A DNA stretch of 54,819 bases from Acidiphilium iwatense (lineage in GTDB: Bacteria; Pseudomonadota; Alphaproteobacteria; Acetobacterales; Acetobacteraceae): assembly GCF_021556475.1 (NCBI RefSeq), contig NZ_JAKGBZ010000023.1, positions 1-54,819 on the forward strand, read 5' to 3'. Shown piece by piece: positions 23,196 through 31,770 of this stretch. The stretch's first letter is position 1, and the number at the start of each line of letters is the position of its first letter. The position numbers and the translations under genes were made by a program. The notes beneath the pieces were generated by a model. The model was not told the origin of the DNA. It saw nothing but the letters and a program-made list of their open reading frames with translations, and did not search any database.

Positions 23196-24374
23196 TCAGG
23201 CGGCGAACAGCCGGCCGGGGTTAAGAATCCCGGCGGGGTCGAACGAAGCGACCACGCGCCTTCGGATCGCCGCGAGCGCCTCGGGCTCCGGCGGTGCCAC
23301 GTCCACACTGCGGCGCAACGGCTCCGGCGCGCGCATCAGCCACCAGGTGCCCTTGGCGCGCCGCGCGGCGGCCATCACGGCCGCGTGGGCCTCCACCGTC
23401 GCCGGCCCGGTCAGAAACACCAGCCCGCCGCCCCAGTCGAGATAGCCGAACATCCCCGCGTCCTGCGCCTTCCGCAGAACCGACGGGCCGTAGGAAGGCT
23501 GTACCGAAACCCGCCAGATCGCGTCCGCCGGCTGCACCGGCAGCGCCTCGCCGTCGCGCACCGCGCGCCACAGCGTGCGGCTCGCTTCGGTGGCCAGTTT
23601 CTCGACAATGCCGAACCGGTGCAGCAACGCGCACAGCCGGTCGAGCCGATAGGTCACCGACTCGGCGAAATCCTCGATCCTGGCGATTGTCACCGGGCGC
23701 TCGAATCCCAGCGCCATCGCCGCCTCCTGCGGCAGATAGGCCGCGCCCGAAACCGAATAGGGCGACCCCAGCGCCGCCGAGAGCGCCTCGACCGCGTCGT
23801 GCGGGTCCAGTCCCCGCAGCAGCACGGTGCCGGTGGCTTCCGGCGCGGGCAGCACTTTCAGCGTCACCTCGGTCATCACCCCGAGCGTGCCGTAGGAACC
23901 GGCGAACAGCTTGCACAGATCGAGCCCGGTCACATTCTTCAGCACCCGGCCACCCGAACGGATGAGTTCGCCGCGCCCGGTCACCGCGCGTATCCCCAGC
24001 ACGTGGTCGCGCATCGCCCCCCAGGCGACGCGGCGCGGCCCGGACAGATTGGTCGCGACGATGCCGCCCACCGTCTGCGCCCTGGCATCGAGAAAGCCGT
24101 AATGCGGCGGCTCGGCGATCAGATGCTGCCCGGCCTCGGCGAGTTTCGCTTCGAGCGCCGCGAGCGTCGTCCCCGCGCGCACCGTCACGATCAGCTCCTT
24201 CGGTGCATGGAGCGGAATGCCGGAAAAATTCCGCGTACTCAGCGTGTCGGCGACCTGGATCGGGCGCAGAAAACCGGATTTCGAGCCGAGGCCCTCGATC
24301 GCGAGCGGTTCGCGTGCGGCCGCCGCCGCGCGGATCGCCACGGCAAATCCCTCCTCCTCGTCGGGCGCGATCAT
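23196..24374 (-). CDS. glcE: Glycolate oxidase FAD-binding subunit GlcE
   Basis: A 392-residue FAD-binding type 4 (PCMH) subunit, shorter than GlcD. It has the FAD segment AIEGLGSKSGF, then LIAEPPHYGFLDARAQTVGGIVATNLSGPRRVAWGAMRDHVLGI and GGRVLKNVTGLDLCKLFAGSYGTLGVMTEVTLKVLP. With GlcD and GlcF it forms the membrane-associated glycolate dehydrogenase. The start overlaps the glcD stop by 4 nt. Confidence 0.94.
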   Translation of the reverse strand: MIAPDEEEGFAVAIRAAAAAREPLAIEGLGSKSGFLRPIQVADTLSTRNFSGIPLHAPKELIVTVRAGTTLAALEAKLAEAGQHLIAEPPHYGFLDARAQTVGGIVATNLSGPRRVAWGAMRDHVLGIRAVTGRGELIRSGGRVLKNVTGLDLCKLFAGSYGTLGVMTEVTLKVLPAPEATGTVLLRGLDPHDAVEALSAALGSPYSVSGAAYLPQEAAMALGFERPVTIARIEDFAESVTYRLDRLCALLHRFGIVEKLATEASRTLWRAVRDGEALPVQPADAIWRVSVQPSYGPSVLRKAQDAGMFGYLDWGGGLVFLTGPATVEAHAAVMAAARRAKGTWWLMRAPEPLRRSVDVAPPEPEALAAIRRRVVASFDPAGILNPGRLFAA

Positions 24375-25810
24375 GCGGCCCGAGGGATCGTATCGGAGAG
24401 CGGAAACACTTTCGCGGTATTGAGCAGCCAGTCCGGGTCGAACGCGGTCTTGATCCGGCGCTGCTGGTCAAGCTCGGTGTCGGTGAACTGGACGCCCATC
24501 AGGTCGCGCTTTTCCACGCCGACGCCGTGCTCGCCGGTCAGGCACCCGCCCACCTCGACGCAGAGACGCAGGATATCCGCGCCGAACGCCTCGGCTTTGT
24601 GCATGCTGTCCGCGTTATTGGCGTCGAACATGATCAGCGGGTGCAGATTGCCGTCGCCGGCATGGAAAATATTGGCGACCTGCAATCCGTATTGCGCGCT
24701 CATCTCGCCGATCCGGTGCAACACGCGCGGCAGGGTGCTGGTGGGGATGGTGCCGTCCATGCACAGATAATCCGGGCTGATCCGCCCGATCGCGCCGAAC
24801 GCGCCCTTGCGCCCCTTCCAGATCGCCGCCGATTCCTCGTCCGATTGCGACACTTTCAGGCTGATCGGGTCGAATTGCGCGCAAATCTCCTTGATCCGGC
24901 CCAGCAGCGCGTCCTGCTCGGCAACCGACCCCTCCACCTCGATGATCAGCATCGCCTCGGCATCGAGCGGATAGCCGGCATGGGCGAAGGCCTCGCAGGC
25001 ATGAATCGCCGGCCGGTCCATGAATTCCAGCGCCACCGGAATGATCCCCGAGCCGATGATCGCATCGACGCAGGCGCCCGCGACCTCGTTGGCGCGGAAC
25101 GCGGCGAGCATCGCGCGCGTGCCTTCCGGCGCGCGCAGAATCCGCACGATGATTTCGGTGGCGATGCCGAGCTGGCCTTCGCTGCCGATCGCGAGGCCGA
25201 GCCAGTCATAGCCGGCGGTATCCAGATGGGTGCCGCCGAGCTTGACGATCTCGCCCTCGATGGTCACCAGGGTGATGCCGAGCACGTTGTTCGCGGTCAC
25301 GCCGTATTTCAGGCAGTGCGCGCCGCCCGAATTCATCCCGATATTGCCGCCGATCATGCAGGCGAGCTGGCTCGACGGATCGGGCGCATAGAAAAATCCG
25401 TCCGCTTCCACCGCCTTGGTGATGCCGAGATTGGTCACCCCGGCCTGCACCACGGCATATCGGTCGCCGTAATTCGCCTCCAGAATGCGGTTCATCCGCA
25501 TCATGCCGACCACCACGGCATCGGCGAGCGGCAGCGCCCCGCCCGACAGCGAGGTGCCCGCGCCGCGCGGCACCACGCGCACGCCGTTCTGGTGGCAGAA
25601 GCGCAGCACCGCGGCCACCTGTTCGGTCGTCTCGGGCAGCACCACGGCAAACGGCATCTGCCGATAGGAGGACAGCCCATCGGTCTCGTAGGGTTTCAGC
25701 CTGGCGGGATCGGTGATCACGCCGCGCGCCGGCAGAATCGCGCGCAGCCCCTCATACACGGCATCGCGCCGGTCCAGCACGTCCTGTTTTGGTGCGGGCA
25801 GGTCGATCAA
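24371..25810 (-). CDS. glcD: Glycolate oxidase FAD subunit GlcD
   Basis: The catalytic flavoprotein of glycolate dehydrogenase, 479 residues. FAD-binding features include VVPRGAGTSLSGGALPLADAVVVGM and IGGNIGMNSGGAHCLKYGVTANNVLGI. C-terminal segments NIFHAGDGNLHPLIMFD and LTGEHGVGVEKRDLM match the GlcD/D-lactate dehydrogenase family. The start chosen is TTG 25810, 6 nt after GGGGGAG; an upstream TTG at 25825 also fits the frame but lies before that ribosome site. The upstream leader contains a strong hairpin. Confidence 0.94.
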   Translation of the reverse strand: MIDLPAPKQDVLDRRDAVYEGLRAILPARGVITDPARLKPYETDGLSSYRQMPFAVVLPETTEQVAAVLRFCHQNGVRVVPRGAGTSLSGGALPLADAVVVGMMRMNRILEANYGDRYAVVQAGVTNLGITKAVEADGFFYAPDPSSQLACMIGGNIGMNSGGAHCLKYGVTANNVLGITLVTIEGEIVKLGGTHLDTAGYDWLGLAIGSEGQLGIATEIIVRILRAPEGTRAMLAAFRANEVAGACVDAIIGSGIIPVALEFMDRPAIHACEAFAHAGYPLDAEAMLIIEVEGSVAEQDALLGRIKEICAQFDPISLKVSQSDEESAAIWKGRKGAFGAIGRISPDYLCMDGTIPTSTLPRVLHRIGEMSAQYGLQVANIFHAGDGNLHPLIMFDANNADSMHKAEAFGADILRLCVEVGGCLTGEHGVGVEKRDLMGVQFTDTELDQQRRIKTAFDPDWLLNTAKVFPLSDTIPRAA

Positions 25811-25851
25811 GACTGGCTCCCCCAATCGTTATGAGGGAATATAACACCGCC

Positions 25852-25878
25852 AGCGGCTCTCGCAAAGCGCGAGCCGCT
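25852..25878. terminator. Strong hairpin between rpmJ and glcD
   Basis: Arms AGCGGCTCTCGC (25852-25863) and GCGCGAGCCGCT (25867-25878) pair with one mismatch around an AAA loop. It follows rpmJ and precedes glcD, both on the minus strand. No T-run lies next to it, so it may be a Rho-assisted terminator or an RNA-stabilising stem. A weak stem with T6 (25907-25939, minus strand) is a second candidate end for rpmJ. Confidence 0.5.
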
Positions 25879-25962
25879 CAAACTAATTCGCCGTCGAATG
25901 AATTATAAAAAATCCAGATTCGGCCGTCCGCCGTGGCCGGCCCGCGCGGCGGCGCGCTCGAT

Positions 25963-26088
25963 TCAGCCCTGGCGGGCCTTCATCCTTGGGTTCTTCTTGT
26001 TGATCACATAGACGCGGCCATGGCGGCGCACGACGCGGCAATTCTTGTCGCGGGTCTTGGCGGAGCGGAGGGAGTTGCGGATTTTCAT
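25963..26088 (-). CDS. rpmJ: 50S ribosomal protein L36
   Basis: A 41-residue basic ribosomal protein: it starts [17 protein letters not shown] and ends [18 protein letters not shown]. It has a single cysteine, so it is the zinc-free (C-minus) form common in alphaproteobacteria, without the four-ligand zinc knuckle. It is a monocistronic minus-strand gene with its own promoter upstream at 26124-26152. Confidence 0.95.
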   Translation of the reverse strand: MKIRNSLRSAKTRDKNCRVVRRHGRVYVINKKNPRMKARQG

Positions 26089-26123
26089 GACATGATCTCG
26101 GGTTGGCCGTTCGGGTTGCGCGG

Positions 26124-26152
26124 CTTATGGAAAGCAAGCCGCCTCCTGTCAA
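26124..26152 (-). promoter_or_regulatory. Predicted rpmJ promoter
   Basis: On the minus strand TTGACA (26152-26147) is followed by a 17-bp spacer and CATAAG (26129-26124). The predicted start near 26117 leaves a leader of about 29 nt before the rpmJ ATG. Confidence 0.6.
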
Positions 26153-26234
26153 CCTCGGCCAACCCTGCCACGGCCCGATTGACGCGCGGGCCGGCGGGCC
26201 GCATGGAACGCCGATCGCATAAGGAACGGGGACG

Positions 26235-26675
26235 ATGGCGGAGCGGGAACGGGTTTCGGTCCAGCGGATCGGCATGATGCTGACCGGGTTTCTGATGCTC
26301 GCGCTGATCGGCGTCTTTGCGACCTATGCCGCCCCGATCCCGGCGATGCGCGGGGTGATCGCCGAGACCGCGATCGCCCGCGCCGCCGCCTCGGGCGATC
26401 TGGCGGCGATCCGCGCGGCGCTCGCGGCAGCCAAACCCCTGCTCGGCCGGCGCGGCCAGCAAACCCTCGCATCGCTCGCGCCCGATCGCGCCGGCCTGGG
26501 CGAGGCAGCGACCGTGCTCTCGGCCGAAACCGCCGAGGCCAGCCGCCTCGTCGCATACCGGCTGCGCCTGATGGTGATCGTCATCGGCGTGGTCGCCGGC
26601 TTGTTCGGCGTCGCCCTGCTCGGTATCCGTGACGCGAAACCCACAAGGACCATCACCACCGGCCCCCGACCCTGA
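26235..26675 (+). CDS. Two-helix membrane protein of unknown function
   Basis: A 146-residue protein with membrane segments at about 12-33 (GMMLTGFLMLALIGVFATYAAP) and 110-131 (LRLMVIVIGVVAGLFGVALL). They flank an Ala-rich, probably helical periplasmic stretch (IARAAASGDLAAIRAALAAAKPLLGRRGQQTLASLAP). No known family is recognised. It precedes dat by 18 bp and is probably cotranscribed with it. Confidence 0.7.
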   Translation: MAERERVSVQRIGMMLTGFLMLALIGVFATYAAPIPAMRGVIAETAIARAAASGDLAAIRAALAAAKPLLGRRGQQTLASLAPDRAGLGEAATVLSAETAEASRLVAYRLRLMVIVIGVVAGLFGVALLGIRDAKPTRTITTGPRP

Positions 26676-26693
26676 ACCCGGACGAGAAACGCC

Positions 26694-27605
26694 ATGAGCC
26701 GAATCGCCTATGTCAACGGACGCTACCTGCCCCAGCGCGACGCCTGCGTGAACATCGAGGATCGCGGCTATCAGTTCGGCGACGGCATCTACGAAGTCCT
26801 CCATATCCATGACGGGCATTTCGTCGATACCGACCTGCATCTCGCCCGCCTCGCCCGCTCCCTGCGCGAAATGGCGCTCGCCCGTCCGATGAGCGATGCC
26901 GCCTTGCTCGCCGTGCTGCGCGAGGTGGCGCGCCGCAACCGGGTGACCGAAGGCATCGTCTATATGCAGATCACCCGCGGCGTCGCCCGGCGCGACCATG
27001 CCTTCCCGCGCGCCGGAACCGCGCCCGCCCTGGTGGTCACCGCGCGCCACGGCAATGCCTTCCCGCGCGATATCGATGCCTGGGCCGCCGGCGCGATCAC
27101 CGTGACGGATATCCGCTGGGGCCGCTGCGACATCAAATCGGTCAATCTGCTGCCCAACGTGCTGGCCAAGCAGAAGGCGCGCGAGGCCGGGGTTTACGAG
27201 GCGATCCTGATCGACGCCTCGGGCAATGTCACCGAGGGGTCGTCCACCACGGTCTGGGCGGTCGATGCGAACGGCGTGCTGCGCACGCGGCAGCTCGACG
27301 ATCACATTCTCCCCGGCTGCACCCGCGCCGCCCTCGCCGCGATCCTCGCGGAAAACGCCGTCGCATTCGAGGAACGCGGCCTCAGCGAAACCGAATTCCG
27401 CGCCGCGCGCGAGGTTTTCCTCACCAGCGCCACCTCCTTCGTCAAGCCCATCGTGACGCTGGACGGCGCCACGGTGGGCGACGGCAAACCCGGCCCGGTC
27501 GCGCGCCGCCTGTTCGCCCTGTTCGCCCGCCACGCCGATGGCGATGCCCATAATTCACTGTCCGCTTGCACAGCACCCGCGAATGGGATGAAACCGCACC
27601 GATGA
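26694..27605 (+). CDS. dat: D-amino acid aminotransferase (class IV PLP enzyme)
   Basis: A 303-residue fold-type IV transaminase that makes D-glutamate or D-alanine by transamination, useful for peptidoglycan. The N-terminus [36 protein letters not shown] is characteristic. The PLP lysine lies in [22 protein letters not shown], and the motif [10 protein letters not shown] follows the usual spacing. Branched-chain transaminase is less likely because the D-amino-acid-type segment [17 protein letters not shown] is so close. The stop overlaps the pyrH start (ATGA). Confidence 0.88.
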   Translation: MSRIAYVNGRYLPQRDACVNIEDRGYQFGDGIYEVLHIHDGHFVDTDLHLARLARSLREMALARPMSDAALLAVLREVARRNRVTEGIVYMQITRGVARRDHAFPRAGTAPALVVTARHGNAFPRDIDAWAAGAITVTDIRWGRCDIKSVNLLPNVLAKQKAREAGVYEAILIDASGNVTEGSSTTVWAVDANGVLRTRQLDDHILPGCTRAALAAILAENAVAFEERGLSETEFRAAREVFLTSATSFVKPIVTLDGATVGDGKPGPVARRLFALFARHADGDAHNSLSACTAPANGMKPHR

Positions 27606-28342
27606 ACGACAGGACAACCAATTCCAACGGTCACTACCGCCGGGTTCTGCTGAAGGTCTCCGGCGAGGCGCTGATGGGGCGGTGCGATTACGGGCTCGAT
27701 ACCGAAACCGTCGCCGCCATCGCCCAGGATATCAAGGATGTTGTCGCCCTCGGCGTCCAGGTCTGTCTGGTGATCGGCGGCGGCAACATCTTTCGCGGCG
27801 TGTCGGGTGCGGCAGGGGGGATGGATCGCGCCCAGGCCGACTACATCGGCATGCTGGCGACCGTGATGAACGCGCTCGCCATGCAATCGGCTCTGGAGAA
27901 ATGCGGCGTGCCGACCCGCGTGCAATCGGCGATCCCGATGTCGGCGGTGTGCGAGCCCTATATCCGCCGCCGCGCCGAGCGCCACATGGAAAAGGGCAGG
28001 GTGGTGATTTTTGCCGCCGGCACCGGCAATCCGTTCTTCACCACCGACACCGCCGCCGCCCTGCGCGCCACCGAAATGAAGTGCGACGCCCTGCTCAAGG
28101 GCACCCAGGTCGACGGCGTCTATTCCGCCGATCCGCGCAAATTCGCCGGCGCCGAGCGTTATCAGGAACTGACCTATCTCGATGTCCTCGCGCGCGACCT
28201 TTCGGTGATGGATGCCGCCGCCATCAGCCTCGCCCGCGAAAACGACCTGCCGATCATCGTCTTCAACATTCGCGCGCCGGGTGCTTTCGCCGCCGTCATG
28301 CGCGGCGAGGGGCGATTCACCCGCATCGTGGAACAGCGTTAG
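27602..28342 (+). CDS. pyrH: UMP kinase
   Basis: Phosphorylates UMP to UDP, the entry to UTP, CTP and nucleotide sugars. The 246-residue amino-acid-kinase fold protein shows [48 protein letters not shown] and [20 protein letters not shown], all typical of bacterial PyrH. The ATG at 27602 overlaps the dat stop. It heads the conserved pyrH-frr-uppS-cdsA-dxr-rseP operon. Confidence 0.97.
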   Translation: MNDRTTNSNGHYRRVLLKVSGEALMGRCDYGLDTETVAAIAQDIKDVVALGVQVCLVIGGGNIFRGVSGAAGGMDRAQADYIGMLATVMNALAMQSALEKCGVPTRVQSAIPMSAVCEPYIRRRAERHMEKGRVVIFAAGTGNPFFTTDTAAALRATEMKCDALLKGTQVDGVYSADPRKFAGAERYQELTYLDVLARDLSVMDAAAISLARENDLPIIVFNIRAPGAFAAVMRGEGRFTRIVEQR

Positions 28343-28351
28343 GAGCATCCA

Positions 28352-28918
28352 ATGCCAGCCGATCTCGACAGTATCAAACAAGATTTGTCGCGCCGGATGG
28401 ATGGCGCGATGGACACGCTGAAGCGCGAATTCAGCGGGCTGCGCACCGGCCGCGCCAATCCCGCTTTGCTCGACCCGGTGAAGGTCGAGGCCTATGGCAC
28501 GATGATGCCGCTCAACCAGGTCGCCACCGTCGCGGTGCCGGAATCGCGCATGCTCACGGTCCAGGTCTGGGACCGCTCGATGGTCAACGCCACCGTCGCC
28601 GCGATCCGCGATTGCGGCCTCGGCCTCAACCCGCAGCCGGACGGCCAGTTGATCCGCGTGCCCTTGCCGATCCTGACCGAGGAGCGGCGCAACGAACTCG
28701 CCAGGGCCGCCGGCAAATACGCCGAGGGGGCGCGGATCGCGGTGCGCGGCGTGCGGCGCGACGGCATGGAAACCATCAAGGCGCTGGAGAAGAAGCACGA
28801 AATCGGCGAGGACCAGAGCCGTGACTGGTCCGATGACGTGCAGAAACTGACCGACGCGATGATCAAGCGGATCGACGAGCTTCTCGCCGAGAAGGAAAAG
28901 GACATCAGGCAGGTCTGA
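28352..28918 (+). CDS. frr: Ribosome recycling factor
   Basis: A 188-residue RRF that splits post-termination ribosomes together with EF-G. The family start (DSIKQDLSRRMDGAMDTLKREFSGLRTGRANPALLDPVKVEAYG) and the end (DEIMIKRIDEL-like ALKKYEI region, here EKKHEIGEDQSRDWSDDVQKLTD) are clear. It has two domains: a long three-helix bundle and a small beta domain inserted near residues 35-105. AGGAGC precedes the ATG, and the gene sits 9 bp behind pyrH. Confidence 0.97.
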   Translation: MPADLDSIKQDLSRRMDGAMDTLKREFSGLRTGRANPALLDPVKVEAYGTMMPLNQVATVAVPESRMLTVQVWDRSMVNATVAAIRDCGLGLNPQPDGQLIRVPLPILTEERRNELARAAGKYAEGARIAVRGVRRDGMETIKALEKKHEIGEDQSRDWSDDVQKLTDAMIKRIDELLAEKEKDIRQV

Positions 28919-28926
28919 CCCACGCA

Positions 28927-29685
28927 ATGGCCCACCGCGCCGCGCCATCCAGCGCCCCGCGCCATATCGCCATCATCATGGATGGCAATGGCCGCTGGGC
29001 GACCCGCCGGGGCCTGCCGCGCGTGGCGGGCCATCGCGAAGGCGCGCGCGCGGTGCGCCGCACGGTGGAAGCGGCGATCGAACAAGGAATCGGCTGGCTG
29101 ACCCTGTTCGCCTTTTCGTCGGAAAACTGGCGCCGCCCGGCCGAGGAAGTGACCGACCTCACCGGCTTGCTGCGGCACTATCTCCGCTCGGAGCTGAACG
29201 AACTGGCGGAGGCCGGCGTGCGCCTGCGCGTGATCGGCGAGCGCGACCGGTTCGGCCCGGCGGTGCAGCAGGAACTGGCGGATGCCGAGGTCCGCACCGA
29301 AGCCAATACGACGCTCAATCTCGTCATCGCCCTGTCCTATGGCGCGCGCGCCGAAATCGCCGCCGCCGCACGGCGCATCGCGGAAGCGGCCAAGGCAGGC
29401 CGCCTGGAGCCTGCGTCAATCGACGAGGCCGGCTTCGCCGCCCATCTCGCCACCGCCGGGATGCCGGACCCCGATCTGGTCATCCGCACCAGCGGCGAGC
29501 AGCGGCTGTCGAATTTCCTGCTCTGGCAGGCCGCCTATGCCGAGCTGATTTTCGACGATGTGCTCTGGCCCGATTTCGGCGCAGCCAATCTGGCTGGTGC
29601 GATCGCCGAATATACAAGGCGCGAGCGGCGCTTCGGGGCCCGTCCCGCGCATACCGGCGCCGCCCGGCCCGAAGCGTCACGATGA
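28927..29685 (+). CDS. uppS: Undecaprenyl diphosphate synthase
   Basis: A cis-prenyltransferase that builds the C55 lipid carrier for cell wall and lipopolysaccharide. The 252-residue protein shows HIAIIMDGNGRWATRRGLPRVAGHREGARAV (catalytic Asp and P-loop-like segment), LTLFAFSSENWRRPAEEV and the C-terminal DLVIRTSGEQRLSNFLLWQAAYAELIF. Its 3' end overlaps cdsA by 4 nt. It is a cytoplasmic, membrane-associated enzyme. Confidence 0.97.
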   Translation: MAHRAAPSSAPRHIAIIMDGNGRWATRRGLPRVAGHREGARAVRRTVEAAIEQGIGWLTLFAFSSENWRRPAEEVTDLTGLLRHYLRSELNELAEAGVRLRVIGERDRFGPAVQQELADAEVRTEANTTLNLVIALSYGARAEIAAAARRIAEAAKAGRLEPASIDEAGFAAHLATAGMPDPDLVIRTSGEQRLSNFLLWQAAYAELIFDDVLWPDFGAANLAGAIAEYTRRERRFGARPAHTGAARPEASR

Positions 29686-30374
29686 GCGCGCAATTGGCCG
29701 AATCACCCCCCCGCTCGACCAATCGGTTCCACGATCTCGGCATCCGCACCGCCTCCGCCGCCGTGCTGATCCCGCTTGCCGTCGCCGCCCTGATTCTCGG
29801 CGGCTGGGCCTGGAGACTGCTGATCCTGGCATTCCTCGCCGGGCTGTTATGGGAATGGCGCGCGCTGAGCCGGCATGTCGCGGCCCCGAACCGCAAAGCG
29901 TTCGCCGTTGCCGGCCTCGCCTATGCCGGGCTTCCGGCGATCGCGCTGCTCTGGCTGCGCTTCCTGCCCCATGGCCCCGCCGACATCCTGTTCCTTCTCG
30001 TCGTGGTCTGGGCGACCGATATCGGCGCCTATGCCGCCGGAAGGCTGATCGGCGGCGCGAAGCTTGCCCCCGCCGTCTCGCCGGGCAAAACCATCAGCGG
30101 GGCGATCGGCGGCCTCGCCATCGGCATTCTTGCCGGCGTCATCATTGCGCGCGGTCCATCCGGCATCCTGCCCGCCGCATTGCTCAGCGCGGTGTCCCAG
30201 GCTGGCGATCTCGCGGAAAGCGCTTTGAAACGCCGGCTCGGCGTCAAAGATTCCGGCCGGACCATCCCCGGCCATGGCGGGCTGTTCGACCGGCTGGACG
30301 GGGTTCTCGCCGCCGCACCCATTGCCGCCGGTCTCGCGTTGCTCGCCCAGGGAGGAGTTCCGCTATGGCGGTGA
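29682..30374 (+). CDS. cdsA: Phosphatidate cytidylyltransferase
   Basis: Makes CDP-diacylglycerol from phosphatidate and CTP, the branch point for all phospholipids. The 230-residue membrane protein contains the family signature near the C-terminus: SPGKTISGAIGGL, then SQAGDLAESALKRRLGVKDSGRTIPGHGGLFDRLDG. It is somewhat shorter than the Escherichia coli enzyme, with fewer N-terminal helices, like many alphaproteobacterial CdsA proteins. Its end overlaps dxr by 10 nt. Confidence 0.95.
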   Translation: MSAQLAESPPRSTNRFHDLGIRTASAAVLIPLAVAALILGGWAWRLLILAFLAGLLWEWRALSRHVAAPNRKAFAVAGLAYAGLPAIALLWLRFLPHGPADILFLLVVVWATDIGAYAAGRLIGGAKLAPAVSPGKTISGAIGGLAIGILAGVIIARGPSGILPAALLSAVSQAGDLAESALKRRLGVKDSGRTIPGHGGLFDRLDGVLAAAPIAAGLALLAQGGVPLWR

Positions 30375-31540
30375 AGACAGTCACGGTTCTCGGCTCGACC
30401 GGCAGCGTCGGTACCCAGACGCTCGACCTTCTCGCGGCGTCGCCCGAGCGGTTCCGGGTGCGCGCCTTGATCGCCGGGAACAATGTGGCGCGCCTCGCCG
30501 AACAGGCGCGCCTGCACCGCCCCGAAATCGCGGTCATTGCGGAAGAATCAGCCTATCCCGCCCTGCGCGATGCCCTCGCGGGAACCGGCATCCGCGCCGA
30601 AGCCGGCCGCCAGGCCGCGATCGGCGCCGCCGGTATGAAAGCGGACTGGACCATGGCGGCGATCACCGGCACCGCCGGGCTGGAACCCACCCTGGCGGCG
30701 ATCCGCAACGGCGGCGCCATCGCGCTCGCCAACAAGGAGGCACTGGTCTCCGCCGGCGATGTGTTTCTCCGCGCGATCGACGCCGCCGGCGCCACCCTGC
30801 TGCCGGTCGATTCCGAGCACAACGCGATTTTTCAGGCGCTTGCCGACGGCAATCGCCGATCGCTCGAAAAAATCATCCTTACCGCCTCGGGCGGGCCGTT
30901 CCGCGAGGCGAGCCTCGCCGACATGCGCGAGGCCACGCCGGAACGCGCGCTGAAACACCCGGTCTGGTCGATGGGCGCGAAAATCTCGATCGATTCCGCC
31001 ACCTTGTTCAACAAGGGGCTGGAGGTGATCGAAGCCGCCCGCATCTTCGCGCTGGCCCCGCACGAAATCGAGGTTCTGGTCCATCCGCAATCGATCGTCC
31101 ACGGCATGGTCTGCTATCGCGACGGCAGCGTTCTCGCCCAGATGGGCGCGCCGGACATGCGCATCCCGATCGCCCATACCCTGGCCTGGCCGGAGCGCCT
31201 GGAAACCCGTTCGCCCCGGCTCGACCTCGCCGCCGCCGCGAAACTCGAATTTTTCGCACCCGATCCCGTGCGTTTCCCGGCGCTGCGCCTCGCCCGCGAA
31301 GCGCTCGTCGCCGGGCAGGGCGCCTCGACCGTGCTGAACGCGGCGAACGAGGTCACGGTGGCCGCCTTCCTCGCAAGGCGCATCGGCTTTCTCGACATCG
31401 CCATCGTCGTCGAACGCACCATGCAGCGGCTCGGCGCGCCGCCTCTACCCGATCTCGAAGCCGTGCTCGCGCTCGACGCCGAGGCCCGTGTCATCACGGA
31501 ATCGGAATTGCAGCGTACAGGTGCCTCCCGCGCCGCATGA
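30365..31540 (+). CDS. dxr: 1-deoxy-D-xylulose 5-phosphate reductoisomerase
   Basis: Converts DXP to MEP in the non-mevalonate isoprenoid pathway, using NADPH and a divalent metal. The 391-residue protein starts VTVLGSTGSVGTQTLDLL (NADPH fold) and has LANKEALVSAG, LLPVDSEHNAIFQAL (metal site), GGPFRE and HPVWSMGAKISIDSATLFNKGLEVIEA. ATG 30365 lies inside the cdsA end. The last 26 bp of its body are the left copy of a direct repeat; the stop that follows (ATGA context) belongs to an inserted segment, yet the predicted C-terminus RTGASRAA is the same as the ancestral one. Confidence 0.97.
   Translation: MAVKTVTVLGSTGSVGTQTLDLLAASPERFRVRALIAGNNVARLAEQARLHRPEIAVIAEESAYPALRDALAGTGIRAEAGRQAAIGAAGMKADWTMAAITGTAGLEPTLAAIRNGGAIALANKEALVSAGDVFLRAIDAAGATLLPVDSEHNAIFQALADGNRRSLEKIILTASGGPFREASLADMREATPERALKHPVWSMGAKISIDSATLFNKGLEVIEAARIFALAPHEIEVLVHPQSIVHGMVCYRDGSVLAQMGAPDMRIPIAHTLAWPERLETRSPRLDLAAAAKLEFFAPDPVRFPALRLAREALVAGQGASTVLNAANEVTVAAFLARRIGFLDIAIVVERTMQRLGAPPLPDLEAVLALDAEARVITESELQRTGASRAA
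31511..31536 (+). repeat. Left direct repeat at the dxr 3' end (attL-like)
   Basis: A 26-bp sequence beginning CAGCGTACAGGTGCC and ending CCCGCGCCGC. It is identical to 32585-32610 and encodes the Dxr residues QRTGASRA. The base before it (G) and the base after it (A) differ from those at the right copy (T and C), so the identity is exactly 26 bp. Confidence 0.9.
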
Positions 31541-31649
31541 GCAGGTTCACGCTGACTGAAATCGCTTCGGCGAGGCCACTTCGTCCGATAGTCTGCTCGG
31601 AAATCAGGAGAACACTTGAATATCAATGGAATATTTTGTGATAATCTCC

Positions 31650-31678
31650 TTGAGTTCTAAACTTTTAACCGCTATATA
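31650..31678 (+). promoter_or_regulatory. Predicted promoter of the DUF3800 gene
   Basis: TTGAGT at 31650-31655, a 17-bp spacer and TATATA at 31673-31678. The start would fall near 31685, leaving an 85-nt leader that contains a long hairpin. Confidence 0.6.
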
Positions 31679-31718
31679 TCATTCGGGTCGCGATGGATAA
31701 ACCCGTTGCGCCCCGTTC

Positions 31719-31752
31719 CGGAAGCCCGTGCAACTTGTTGCGCGGGCTTCCG
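31719..31752 (+). other. Long hairpin in the DUF3800 leader
   Basis: Arms CGGAAGCCCGTGCAAC (31719-31734) and GTTGCGCGGGCTTCCG (31737-31752) form a 16-bp stem with one G-U pair and a TT centre. It ends 7 nt before the GGAGG (31760-31764) of the DUF3800 gene. Its GC content stands out in an AT-rich insert. It could regulate translation, mark a small RNA, or be a recombination site. Confidence 0.7.
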
Positions 31753-31770
31753 TGTATTTGGAGGCGATAA

